DNA of 64,000 nt from Varroa destructor (taxonomy: Eukaryota; Arthropoda; Arachnida; Mesostigmata; Varroidae): contig NW_019211454.1 in assembly GCF_002443255.2 (NCBI RefSeq), positions 14,048,481-14,112,480 on the forward strand, in the 5' to 3' direction. The translations under genes were made by a program, and so were the position numbers. A model generated the notes under the pieces. That model did no database searches. It saw only the letters and a list, made by a program, of their open reading frames with translations, and had not been told where the DNA came from. Positions 12,333 to 23,611 of this stretch are shown one piece after another. Each line of letters opens with the position of its first letter. The first letter of the stretch is position 1.

Positions 12333-12338
12333 TTTATT
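12333..12338 (-). terminator. AATAAA polyadenylation signal of gene 2
   Basis: Canonical hexamer on the minus strand about 70 nt past the stop of the last exon, a normal spacing for a short 3' untranslated region. Confidence 0.5.
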
Positions 12339-12409
12339 TAACTGTACCAAAAGAAAACGCTATACCTATTGTATCGCAATCGATTTCATCTATATTCGCT
12401 CATTTTGTT

Positions 12410-12466
12410 TTAGGATGGGCATCTATTATGTATAATAGAACCAGGCAGGCGAGATGGAACATGTAA
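12410..12466 (-). CDS. Gene 2 last exon, 18-residue tail
   Basis: A pyrimidine-rich acceptor (gttttcaatatgtttcag) opens a phase-0 exon encoding LHVPSRLPGSIIHNRCPS and a stop. The intron before it is 126 nt. An AATAAA follows the stop by about 70 nt. Confidence 0.55.
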   Translation of the reverse strand, partial: LHVPSRLPGSIIHNRCPS

Positions 12467-15399
12467 CTGAAACATATTGAAAACATAAGCCCATAGGCAC
12501 ATTCAACCGAAATCTATTACTCATTAATCAGTGTCCCAGGCAAGCTGAGTGATGAGGCGTGAGTCAGCGTGCTACAGTTATTTTTTGCTCACAGAAAAGT
12601 TGAACTTCCTGTAGTAAGAACGTTCCGGGTACCCTGGACACGTAAAACCAAATAACACTTTAATTATAAATAACCTCTGTTCATCAAAATGCTTGAAGAC
12701 TAGTTTATAATACCAGTTTCCCTCTGCTCTTGCGTAGCCTCTGTCATAATTATTCGTCACGAATTCAAGCTTCGTATAAGAATTAAATTTGTTGTCTTGA
12801 TAATGCCCGTACTGCGTACACCTCGTCCTATAGGCTCGGAACCTCAGGGTGAGAGAGAGATATTTTGATGTTGAGGACCAGTAAAATGCGTGTGTATCGA
12901 ATGGGTCGTTAGCATCAGTGTCGACCCTCGGTGCTGCAAAAAGGTGAGAAAACGGTAATAACTGATGTCGCTTATTGATACTCAAAGCCCTTCGTAAACA
13001 AATAATGTTTTTTTTTTAAACTGGCTTGGCTAGAATGCTAATTCTCAATGTATTTGGAGCACTATCTTAATTTTTTTTACTTGTTCGCACGTTTCGGTAG
13101 GTTTTCGAGAGCCATCTACCTACAATTTGCGTTCCCATGTGTAATTTTTATATCTATGACTTGTTGAAGTAAATCGATAATAAAACATTTGAGCTACGTT
13201 CATTTTCGGCAAGTATCTCTCAGTAACAGATATCCGTTGCAAGTATTAGTAAGGCCTTACGTCTGAATTTATTCGGCATTAGCACTAATCTCGATTCCTC
13301 TCCGGATCATTCTCCGCCATTTTCTCGCTTAATCCCTCTCTTCGACCAGTCATAAAGATCGAGCCAATGCTTCGTCTATAGCAGCTGTACATATGAGAGT
13401 TTCGTAAGTTACATGTCGAAATGCACTACATGTATTTACGGAGGATACATTTTGATGCGGTTTAACGTTTGGCTTATGCTTATGACACTTTATACATGAT
13501 ATGCAAGTTTTGGGTGACAGATTTTTTAAACTTCTAGGCTTTTTTCGTGATAAGCCTCCTCGACTGTGACAATGCGGTCTTGTCTTGCAAATTCCGACAC
13601 CCGTAGCCCAGTCGCGGGATCAATCCGTGGCCTAGTCACTTCGATGCTGGTTTTAAACGCTCCAGTCTGTTCTTAAAATTTTTGAAGAATGTATGTACTG
13701 TGCTTTCGTCCAGGGCTTCCTTGTCTAATATTTTCACTACTTTTCGATAAATTTTTTTAGCACTGTGAGCTTCGCGGGATCAGTGAGCGTTAAATTTTAA
13801 GACTAAAGGGTTTTTCCTTTATGAACTAATTTCTTCGAAAATGAACTCAACCGGTCTTCACCTGACACTGTCTGGAGAATTTAAGTATTTATTGCCTAAA
13901 TTTCGTCTGCTAACGGACCATAGTTTTAAAGTTAGCCTATTTCGAAATTCGCCGGATCCACTTGTAACAGCTTTTTATATATTATTTTTAANNNNNNNNN
14001 NNNNNNNNNNNNNNNNNNNNNNNNNNNNNNNNNNNNNNNNNNNNNNNNNNNNNNNNNNNNNNNNNNNNNNNNNNNNNNNNNNNNNNNNNNNTCGTAATCA
14101 AGTTAGGTAAAGCGAGACACACAAATCTTCATGGGTAATGTATGTATGTATGCGTTTAATGCGTGTCCAGAGACAGGATTTTGAGCCTGAAACTAACCGA
14201 GTTCCAAAAAAAAGAGATCTTGGTGTAGAAGAGGCCGGCAGAGTATAAAAATGGCAATTGAGAGCTCGCTATTTGGATACTCGATGATAACGCCAGATCT
14301 TATCGCTAAGCCCCAGTTAGCTCCTAGGTTGAGTAAAAAATTTCCAACGTTGGTTTCAACCTGTTCAATTTTAGGTCCGCATGATTACAGGGTTTGCCAT
14401 GTCCTAGAGGGCAATTCGGGCAAGCATCCGCTACTGTCGATTTACATTGAGAAGCCATATTATACAAATTATGCATGGGAACGCAAATTGTAGGTGGATG
14501 ATTATCCAAAAACTGGCAGACCGTTGAAACAAGTGTAAAAAATTAAGGAGAGTAACTCTAATACATTGAAAATCATTCTAGCTAGACTAGCTTTAAAGGA
14601 TAAGCGACTTCAAAGTCTACCGAGTTTTTCTTGTAACAGGCTAATACATTGCCTTGTTATATGTACTCAGAAAAATAATTATAAGATTTAGATTTCCGTA
14701 TGGATACCATTATTCGTGTATATACGATGTCTTTTAATAATAATGATAATAATATAATAAAGTACCGGCATGAACAGTAATTGGACTTACGGAAGCTTTT
14801 GAAGCAGATGTCGTCACACGGTAACATATTCAACGGGCCAAAGCTTAAAGGCTTTGCGTCGTACTCCGTTAAACCAATGAAATATCTGGGGAACACCCCC
14901 AGATTGAGCTTCTGTGAGATGACACCCATTTCGAAAACCTGCAATGGCACAAAACATAATCCAAAAAAATCGTACACGTTCTCCAAGCTCTTAGCGGAAC
15001 TTCTACTTAGGCTGGATGAAATCAGTTTTTATAGAAATTGCTGTTGTTGTTGTTGTTGCTATATCAAATGGGCGCATGGACCAAACACTGCCATTATGGG
15101 AAACTGTGATTTGTTCCAACTGGCGGGTACTGTTTCACCCTAAAAATGATTACGGAGACCAATGTCTGCCTTGAAAAACAGCCAACGAATGGTCAGCCAA
15201 GGTACTCTTACGATTGGGTCGGGAGTCAACTCAGGATCTGCAATTGTAGTCTTATTGACTTCATCGTATCTGCACACCGATAACAGCTCATCACATGAAT
15301 ATATCCCATAGAACACTCGACTGAAACGGTCTAATCTAAACCACTGCATCTCTAGTGTAGCCTGGAGATTCCATGCTTGAATAAGTGCGAACCGACTTT
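12410..15399 (-). CDS. Gene 2: paralogue of gene 1 with one A and one B domain, 5' exon separate
   Basis: Joined exons: 15399-15212, 14938-14791, 12933-12593, 12466-12410. With one base from an upstream exon they give 245 codons including the stop. The first two exons make an A domain with the gene 1 split (phase 1 to 0, then 0 to 1), the third is a B domain, and the fourth is an 18-residue tail. A-domain marks are VFPRYFIG, in place of IRPEYLIG, and CDDIC at the C-x3-C site. B-domain cysteines are in RTRCTQY and GFTCPGY. Sequence similarity to gene 1 is low outside these marks, so the copies are old or fast-evolving. A signal-peptide exon with phase-1 end is required upstream; 20979-20868 fits. 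The intron before the B exon contains the assembly gap, so a missing exon there cannot be excluded. Function unknown; probably secreted. Confidence 0.72.
12593..12933 (-). CDS. Gene 2 exon, B domain
   Basis: The acceptor is tctcacctttttgcag, entered in phase 1. 113 codons lead to a donor TTTTCT|GTGAGC in phase 0. It differs from the gene 1 B exons in leaving in phase 0. If the donor is ignored, the frame closes five codons later. Strand-like stretches include YLSLTLRFRAY and FIIKVLFGFTC. Confidence 0.75.
13992..14091. other. Assembly gap, 100 N
   Basis: Exactly 100 unknown bases, the usual placeholder for a scaffold gap of unknown size. It lies in the intron between the A and B exons of gene 2. 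Confidence 0.99.
14791..14938 (-). CDS. Gene 2 exon, second half of A domain
   Basis: The acceptor is gttttgtgccattgcag and the donor GCTTCC|GTAAGT, 148 nt, phase 0 to 1, identical in length and phases to gene 1 exon 6. It contains LGVFPRYFIG and PCDDIC. Confidence 0.8.
15212..15399 (-). CDS. Gene 2 exon, first half of A domain
   Basis: The acceptor is ttcaatttgctttcag and the donor CCAATC|GTAAGA; phase 1 to 0, 62 codons. The core reads RVFYGIYSCDELL, in the place of TYTFSYES of gene 1. Confidence 0.75.
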
Positions 15400-16325
15400 C
15401 TGAAAGCAAATTGAAAATAGTCACGACCGAACATATGAGACTAAATGGTTAAACTTCAAGGAGCCTATGTAAAAGGCCACGAATAAAATGCGATCCATGT
15501 TTTCTTTCGGATACTCTTTTCTGCTTGAACATACGTACTAATTTTAGACAGATGGATACCTGTAACTCAATAGGTAATAAATATATACAGTATTAATCAT
15601 AGGTAAAACTTATACTTGGATTATATACGATTTCCTGTATAAAGTGGATGGATGAATAGGCATGTTTGTCTATTTCTAAAATGACGACGTCCGACCCAAT
15701 GTGCTGCCTATTTCGAGAGCCCAAGATCCGTCCCGAAGAACTAACCAACTCCGTCTGCTGGCCGTCAAGGGGTTACCAATCAAGACACTAAAGCATTATA
15801 ACGTAGGTTTATAACTGGGTCGTAACCCAACGCAAAAAAACTTGTTTGCTTCTGACCCGTTAGATGAACTAAGCTTTTTTTTTTACAAGTGAGTGTACCT
15901 TTGAGTGTTTCAAAATATGATGGTATAGAAAGAGATCATGTCTAACCCCGGTACAACTCTATTATTAACCAGATAGGTACACCCAGCTCGGGTTGAAAAG
16001 CGAGCTCAAGACCATGGGGCCGTCAGTCCAGCGCTTTCCTCACTCTATCGCAATCGCAGTTTTGACTACTCTCATCATTGTGGTGACGAGTTTTTCGCAA
16101 TATTGCTATGTTATCGTAGCAGTTACGTTAAATGCTAAATGCCTCCGAGGTTCGAGAAAAAAAAATGCGAAGCAGTTTGTATACTTAACAAACACAAACA
16201 CTGGACCACTTTTATTACGTCACCCATCTTGCGGACAGCGTACCTAAATGCACATATGGTACGTCGCATACACTCAATGCGCTATTCGAGATCAATCGCT
16301 GAGAAAATAGTGTTTATAGGCTTAC

Positions 16326-16438
16326 GAACCGCGCACGTAAGCGTCGCAAAAATAGTTTGCCAGGAACAGCAGAACAATGCCGAGTTGTAGTTTTCGACGG
16401 GTTCTTCCAGTGCTGGCCACTGGTTGCCGGGAGGGCAT
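16326..16438 (-). CDS. Alternative signal-peptide exon candidate upstream of gene 2
   Basis: ATG at 16438 has A at -3. It starts a basic stretch and hydrophobic core (LQLGIVLLFLANYF), ending GGTTC|GTAAGC. The donor is good but phase 2, which does not fit the phase-1 entry of the first gene 2 exon, so a further exon would be needed. The opposite strand also has an open frame with a hydrophobic start here (ATG at 16437) ending at TTTAA|GTAAGT, so the strand is uncertain. Confidence 0.25.
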
Positions 16439-16959
16439 GTTTTTACTACTGGTCGCAACAAGCTACTCTGAATATTTGGTCCCAAATGACGTAACAAACA
16501 AGAGCTCACGAATGGAAAAAATCGAAGCAAGCATCGTAATGACAGGACTGCTTCTATTCACATCGGGTAAGGAGGACAAGGTTAAACTCATGGGCGAAAG
16601 TATTTACAACTTTAAGTAAGTGAGATATAACTTGCTGTACTTTGCCGCTCACTTTAATTCCAGCTTAATTACAAAAACAGTGTATGGGATTAATTGACAA
16701 CGAGCTGTCGATTAGCAATAACGAAAATATGTCGACTAGTAGCTGCCTATAATCCATACATCTATTGTCGTAGTAGAGGTTGCGGGGGTCGCTGAGGGCG
16801 TCGATGGAGCCCTTTTCGCGAACTGCGGTTGGATCCCATAGAGAATACCAGTGCAAGCCTTCTGTCTTGACCTTTCCTTTTTAACATCTGTCTACCAAGG
16901 TTGACAACGTTCTTGTCAGAGGAACTTAGTTTCACCTATAGGTCTAGGTGACTGTTAGT

Positions 16960-17043
16960 TCCAACGAGATTGGTCGTCTGGACGTTGTGGTGAAGAGGAG
17001 AGCTATCTGATACTTGAAAGGTCCAATGAGTTTGGTCGTCTGG
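16960..17043. repeat. Pair of 22-bp direct repeats
   Basis: TCCAACGAGATTGGTCGTCTGG at 16960 recurs at 17022 with two substitutions. The spacing is 62 bp. No function is evident. Confidence 0.85.
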
Positions 17044-17638
17044 TTGTTGGAACAGGAAATACTGAATGATTTCTATATCTCTTAATTTACTAATTTGCTA
17101 GTAAGTTGAGATTTAAAGATAAGGTTTTAAATTTAAAAAAATTAAATTTGAAGTTTTTTAGGCTGCTATCAACTGTTAACCAACTGTTCAGCAAACACCT
17201 CATGAATGTCTATTGATATAAATATCAATAAATGAGGCCTTCTTTTGAAGAATCCTTGGGGCCTACTGGGTGAGGTCGCACCAGCCTGGCTACTGGTTCG
17301 AAGTCAAGATTGTGCTTAATTGTGACGCTTATTATCTCTATGTACGACCCGGTAACGCGGCGCAACCTTTAGACTATGGCATTGACTTCTGACAATGTCA
17401 TATTTATCTCTGACCTCACTGTTATGAGAACTGAAGCAGTTCGCCGTTGAAAAATTAAAACGGCTTAAAATGCTGTCGGTATTAGCGGCAGAAAACGAGA
17501 AGTTGTGTTAAAAATATTTTATTTAGCATAACTTATTTGGATTAGTGAATACAATTGGAATGGACCCGGACTGAAAATAAAGCGACAAGTCAATCTATTC
17601 ATTTTATTTGGTAGATAGTTTCTGCTAGGAGCTTGTGA

Positions 17639-17827
17639 ATGAAGCATGAGAAAATGATCTACTCCTTTTGCTGCGTGCTTGTTAATTATTTTTTAATCAC
17701 CGATACACATCAAACATCTCATGTTGTAGGGCGGAGGAAACCGATCCTTCGAAGCCCGACCGTAAGAGCAAAGAAATTCGAAATGGTCACGAGGCTTAAG
17801 CAAGCGCCTAGCTCGTACTCCAATGAA
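17639..17827 (+). CDS. Possible first exon of a secreted protein (rival of the minus-strand reading)
   Basis: ATG at 17639, with a second in-frame ATG at 17654 in better context, starts a hydrophobic stretch (IYSFCCVLVNYFLI). It continues as a basic 63-codon frame ending AATGAA|GTAAGC in phase 0. No partner exon was found. Only one strand is likely to be coding. Confidence 0.25.
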
Positions 17828-17908
17828 GTAAGCAGGTGCTTCATAGTAAAATACCTTAGTTTTTTTTTTTATCACCTTGCTAATTACATGATTACCACCG
17901 TCAAACTG
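17709..17908 (-). CDS. Possible A-domain half exon of a third cluster member
   Basis: The frame is open from an acceptor-like ttatcacag at about 17901 to TATCG|GTGATT at 17708, phase 0 to 1 as expected for a second A half. APAYFIG and KP-x2-HF resemble FPRYFIG and KP-x-SF of gene 2. Against it: the donor is poor, the exon is longer than its relatives and lacks a clear C-x3-C, and the plus strand offers a rival exon. Confidence 0.25.
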
Positions 17909-18630
17909 TGATAAATTACACCTTGACAATGACTTGAGATTCAGGTCACATTGGCTTATCGTAAAGAGATTTTGGCATCAACGATAACATTGAGTTAACT
18001 TCGACTGCACTTGTGGCACCCGTAGATATTCGACTATTCATTTCATAAAGGCATAGAACTGTTGGCTGAATGATTTGCCCTATCAGAAGTTAAGAAAAGT
18101 TAGACAGCAGAGCGTGACCGACGCTTTTTTTATGCTACTAACGCTATTTACAAACAATCAACAAAAAATTTAAAAAACGAAATTCTCAATCTGAGGCAAC
18201 AAACTTAATTAATTTAATTAATTACTCCAGGCCAACCTACAAATAAGTGAGGTTTACATTAGTACCACCAGAGCAAGCAACCTGATAAAACGGACATAAT
18301 ATTGAGGACTAACAAAGACGCTTGGATCAAAACGTCCCCCAGCTCCGTTCGGCCCCCCACTTACAAGCACACATCTTCGATGAGGAACTGAACGATATCC
18401 AATGACTCACAGTTGGAAATAGTCCTGATTTTGTATCGCATTCACAACACCCCTAAAGCGTCGTTTCCAGCGAGCAATTATCCAAACCGTTTGTCGAACC
18501 AGTGGACTTCTTAGGCAAATATGCTCAAAGTCGAGGTACGGCAAAAATTAAGTCTTGCAAAGGACATAGGACAGCCGGAATACATTAAAATGTGACGTGT
18601 GTCGTCTGGCTTTCGGACTTTTATTTTTTA

Positions 18631-18633
<3 letters not shown>

Positions 18634-18684
<51 letters not shown>
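18634..18684. repeat. (AT)n microsatellite
   Basis: About 25 uninterrupted AT units. Confidence 0.98.
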
Positions 18685-18687
<3 letters not shown>

Positions 18688-19617
18688 AGAATCTTAAATG
18701 AGTTGAGCTTACCAAATCCTGGGAAAAGAAGTTATCAATCATGTTGAATGTGAAATAGATTTATTTGCAGTTAAATAGTGATCATTGCAATGATATGTGA
18801 TACTTGAACCCCGAAACATTAATTTTTTTACTATGTAAGAAGTATACGAAGAGGTGAATTAAAAACCGAGTCAGTCCTCTACTGCAAATTTCAGAGACTC
18901 ATTGAAGGTTTAGACGTACAGTTGTGGAAAATTTAATGCAATAGTTATATGCAACGAAGTGCCACATACATTGCTCCCATTAGGGGCCAGTGACAATTCA
19001 AAATGCTACGGAGATGTGTTCGGTGTAACGCTTGTGTAAAAAAACCTGATCAAATGCTCAAAACTGGCTTTTGATTGATACAACAAGGTACTTCCCTGGG
19101 TAAAAAGAACAATGCTTCCGATACAAACCCCGTGACGCATTTCTATGTTATAAGTTTACCATCAATGAACTAAAAAAAAAATGGGATAAAAACTTCTTTT
19201 TAGCGTTAACAATTACGTCTAATGATATAGATAGCGATGTCGCCAGCTCCACTGTACCAAGCCAATGGTGCGGAGGACCCATATACCTAAAAGTTCAACT
19301 CAAAATTACTCAGCAAGAGAATTCATTCAAAGTAAAATTTGGGTCTTCTGCAATGTTCTCGAAAAAATATGTACATGTATGTATATGGATAGTAGTATTA
19401 CACGCACTAATCATAAGCAGCATAGATTTATGAATGAATCAGTAGCAAGGCCAAAACGCGGATTCCCAGACGTTAGGATCTGGTGTTATTGCTAGGTCGT
19501 CGTAGTTGATAGGTGCACATCGTTAAGGAACACTCGGAATAATCCAAAATTCTCTTCTGCAAAGTATAGATTAGAGAAATATACCAAAAAAACATTAACT
19601 CTGATAGCTGTAACGCC

Positions 19618-19618
19618 A

Positions 19619-19649
<31 letters not shown>

Positions 19650-19650
19650 C
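19618..19650. repeat. (GAC)n microsatellite
   Basis: About ten units with one GAT variant; it reads as a Ser run on the minus strand. Confidence 0.95.
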
Positions 19651-20867
19651 TTCAGGTTATCGCATCGTGTCAGGATTGATTTTCCTAAACTCAAGTCAGA
19701 GTTTAAGGTAGGGTTAGATAATACGGAAATCGTTTTTACTTATATAAATTGAAGCCATAACTTTATAACTAATTTACGACTCCCATCAGCTGAGAACGAA
19801 TTCCTGACGGAAAATCTTCCATCGATGACACGAGTCTTCAACTGCCGGCCTGCTTCAGTTCTAAACCTTCTCGGCGAAATTCATTAATTTCTTTAATGTC
19901 GAAGTCGAACATACTGACGTTGTTGTCGCAATTAGTATACTGCGTATGTTGGCCTATTGAAAGCAGGCAGGAAAATTGCACCGGGCCGTTTTTTAAGAGC
20001 TATTTTGAAATAGCTTGTTTTGCTGAAATTATGCACCAATGCTGTAAGGAAACATGTGCGATAGTGAGCTAATGCCAGCGAATTGGATAATTGCGCCATT
20101 CCATTTAGCATTCTGAAAAGACCTTCTGTTGCATATCTTCTTGGAATACAACTTGACTAATTATACCAGTAAAATAACAAATTTGTTTATTTCGTGTGTA
20201 CTTATTGCCTAAAGAAAGGTTTAAATAGTAGTTTAAATATTAATCGAGGCCTAAAGGGAAGAAGCATTTTCAATAGCCGACGGACGTTTTAAACATGCTA
20301 GGCGTGTCCGAAGACGTCATCGGGCCGTTGTGCGGCTCCGAGCTTCCCTTTGTTTCACAACTATAACCAAAGGCATGTCCGAGACGCTTTAAAGGTAGGA
20401 AATTATACGATATTTCAGACGAAACGCCAGATAAGAAAACGAGTTCCACATAGGTCTTAGTGATCAGCTCTGCATAGAAATAGAAATCGCAAGTTGCAGA
20501 TTGTACAATGGATCAAACCTCCCTTCTTTCCGCTCCGCACTGTGCCACATGATGACTAACAAAAATTGGTCTGTTAGTCCGACGGCGCTGCTCACCCAGG
20601 TACCGTTTTTTAGAGTTCTATTACAATTAAATACGAGGCAGTTCAAGAGAGATTTCATCTCTCATTAAAATAGCTTTATAGCATTGTTCGATGCACACTC
20701 GTGAGTGACCAGCTTTTTCACAGTTTCTATAAACATTCTGTGAACGGTCACAAGCGGGCCTCGGTCACAAGGTTTTTAGCCTAAGACTGATGATTTTTGA
20801 CTTTCCAGAGATCATTTTTAATTTCGATTAGACGGTTCGTAATGTCATAACTTATTGTGTTGCTTAC

Positions 20868-20981
20868 CATGTATCTCTCCGCCACCCAAAGAATAGCCAT
20901 CAGGATAAGGAAGACTGGTCGTGATAATAAGGCTAATAAGGATAGCAGAAATAAGATGATAAGGAAAGTAGAAAGACATCG
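20868..20981 (-). CDS. Signal-peptide exon, probable start of gene 2 or of another cluster member
   Basis: The acceptor tagagattttcag lies two bases before the ATG at 20979. The 37 codons encode an aromatic start and a hydrophobic core (LISAILISLIITTS) followed by a Gly-rich stretch; the donor is ACATG|GTAAGC in phase 1. That is the phase gene 2 needs, but the intron would be about 5.5 kb and would span other candidate exons, so the link is inferred. Confidence 0.5.
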
Positions 20982-21261
20982 CTGAAAATCTCTATTACTC
21001 TGGTGTGTTTCGACATTTGACAGAAGGAATAAAATTGATTAGAAATCAAGTCAAGTATCCGATCGAACGCCTTCCCTCTTCCAACTGCAGGTTTATTTAC
21101 TATCGATACAAACTCATTCAAGAGCATTTAGATTGCAATGTGGTAGATATGGAGCATTTTAGTGCACATATACCTTGATCCTTCTGCTGTGTTCGATTTT
21201 ATGGTCTGTATATACGTAGCACCTATGCCAGACTCATCCCTCCTTTCACCACCCCTGCTTT

Positions 21262-21325
21262 CGCCGCTGTAATGGTGCAGTGATAATGCGGAATATGCGG
21301 TAGTCTAGGTTGGAATCTGGCCGTA
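21262..21325 (+). repeat. tRNA-like element, possible SINE relic
   Basis: GGTGCAGTGATAA near 21274 resembles a tRNA D-arm and A box, and GGTTGGAATCT at 21308 resembles a B box (GGTTCGAATCC). No acceptor stem closes, so it is not a functional tRNA gene. Confidence 0.3.
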
Positions 21326-21439
21326 AATACGTCGTTGCTTGATGCGACCCAGCCTTCTGAAACAATGCTGAACTAAAACAGTATTAGACGTACAACTCGG
21401 AACGTTTTTTAGCGCTTTTTGCCCTCGATTTCAATCCCG

Positions 21440-21495
21440 CAGTTGTGCAGTGGTAAAGTGTTTCCCCGCTGACGGGGAAGTGGTCTGAACGTAGA
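21440..21495 (+). repeat. Second tRNA-like element
   Basis: GTGCAGTGGTAAAGTG at 21445 resembles an A box. It is followed by a hairpin, TTCCCC at 21462 paired with GGGGAA at 21474 around a 6-nt loop, and then GGTCTGAAC. It lies about 170 bp from the similar element to its left. Confidence 0.3.
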
Positions 21496-22226
21496 TATAT
21501 TGCATTAAATAAGTAAAAGTTCGAATAGTAACAGGAAAAGTAATGAGAAAGATAGACATAGATCGCCTTTTCCCGTTGGGTCCTTCCAGATTGCTCGTGT
21601 TGTACAAATCAACGATCATCGAACACGAGGAAAAGAGAGAACACTTCAGGCTTTTGCTACTGGCCTGGATAACCGTTTTAAAGTAAGTTCTGTGAAGTTC
21701 AATGTGTGTGGGTTAGTTTTATGCCGATAATAAGTTGGTTAACTCAAATTGAAGCGAATAGCGCCAGACTTGATTCATTTAATTATTTTTAAACATGTAC
21801 TGCTAATGCAACCATCGTTTGGAAACTACTATTTGGGAATAGAGGAAGCCGTTTACATTTGTCCAATATGTTCTATAGGAAATTGTTCGCGAACTGAAGA
21901 ACAATCTATTAGAAATATGGCACCTCATGACCTGCGTTTTTTTTTTTCAAAGAAACCGCTACTCCTCTCGCCGGATTATTGCCACTGTAGCATACGCAAA
22001 AGTATTCTTTACGGTATTTGCACGCGTATTTTGAGCGATTTTTATACAGCCTCATACTTTTATAGTAAGTTACATAAATGGCTATTTGAAAGGAAATCTT
22101 CATTTTGAACTCGACGCCAAACAAGAACGAAGATAATTATTTTATCGAAGTTACCTAACATCTATTGATACCCTTTAGGTGTACTACACTGCATGATCGA
22201 TAACTTCAACATTCACATTTATGCTT

Positions 22227-22500
22227 TCATGTGCTTATTAGAAATAGATACACAGTATAATGAAGATTTGAAGAGATCAGGATTTTGACTTGGAGCATAT
22301 CTGCAGAGTACGCTTGGCAATACATATCATATGGTTTAGATTTTTCGTTGTATCCTGATTCGGATCTTGAAGAGACGTCACTGGTATATGCTGCCGTAAT
22401 AGCACTCTGTAGTGCACACAGCCTGTCGCAGTAGCATTCTCCTGTCGTGTATATCATTCTGCAGGCCTGCCAAATTAACGGGGCTAATGCTTCGAGTACC
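22227..22500 (-). CDS. Possible B-domain-like exon or decayed copy
   Basis: An open frame of about 92 codons ends in TGA at 22227. It has an early RLCALQSAITA stretch comparable with KLCLSQTVISA of B1, and LQVKILISSN where B1 has LQVRFSCN. The second B cysteine is missing, and no strong donor precedes the stop. An acceptor, ggcaggcctgcag, lies at about 22460. It may be a terminal exon or a pseudogene remnant of the same family. Confidence 0.25.
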
Positions 22501-23582
22501 AGGCTTTAAGACGGTAGGTATGTTTTTGGAATGGTAATCCGGTCATGCTCTTCTATTAATGTTAGCCATTGTAAGGACACTCGCTCACTTATATGTCCAG
22601 TTTGACTATCTAGGACCGCAAGTTGTACTGTTTCTAGTTTCATTCGACATTTTAGTAACTAAAAATGTCCACAAAATCGATTGCCTATCGATCGACACGC
22701 CAGTACCAGTGGGGAAGCACTTCATTTTTATCGTCGTTGTAAACATACGGTGCGGTGCGCACGTCTACGTAATTGCGTTTAACATTAACCGTTCGATGGA
22801 CTCGTAGAACCGGCTCAGTCATGCGTCTTCGCAGACCTATTTTTGTAGTGAGCAATATGTGATGATAAACGCGACATATCTGTTGTCTAGAAAGTGTAGA
22901 ATCTGCTGTCATTCGAACCGTCGAAGCTTGGGAATATGTTTGCAGTGAGTCGATGGACGAAGTTGTTGCAGCCGTTTAGTAGTAAAAAGAAAACAGACGT
23001 TCCTATGAAAATCAGCCACACATTCTATTTTCTTAAGGTAAGACCTGATTCGCAACTTAATTGTTCTCTTTTCTTCAAATCATCTATACTATTGAAGTTC
23101 TAAGTAACTGGCTTGCACGTAATTTCAAGATAAATCAATGCGGCACTGGTTATTCTCTTCGAGTTCCGCGATAGAATACTTTGCTCCGTTCTTTTCGCTC
23201 AACTCCGTACCTGCCTTTGTCGCGTCTGGCGGCATACGCGACCTGGCTTCAACGGGAGCGTAAGACACGAGATCTCCATGACCCGCCACTACCACCTAAC
23301 AAAATCTCCATGGGATTAAAGTTGTAATCCGTATTTGATATTTATCCATCTTTCGCTGCTACTACTTAGGGCGTGTGCACGATCGACGAACGCCACACAA
23401 GATGGGTGAAGCCAGCGGCAGCTTTGGCGGTCTCGTGAAGCCAAACAGTCGGTGGCCACATGTCTAAACCCCCAATTCCCTAACCCCTCTCCCTTGACGC
23501 GTCACCTTCTGCGACTGCTCTGCGTTGTTCATTGCATCTTATGCGTCGCCTGCCTATTCCCGCCTGTGCCAGCATCATGCAC

Positions 23583-23611
23583 GCGACGACGACGACGACG
23601 ACGACGACGAA
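23583..23611. repeat. (ACG)n microsatellite
   Basis: Nine perfect units in a GC-rich stretch (23140-23900) that holds no convincing gene. Confidence 0.95.

Noticed and set aside
13590..13650. Adjacent A-box-like and B-box-like sequences
   Set aside because: The boxes nearly overlap, which no tRNA or SINE promoter allows.
20464..20658. Minus frame ending at a GTGAGC donor, tested as an A-domain half
   Set aside because: Only about 22 codons are open before the donor, its acceptor is poor, and it shows no A-domain residues.
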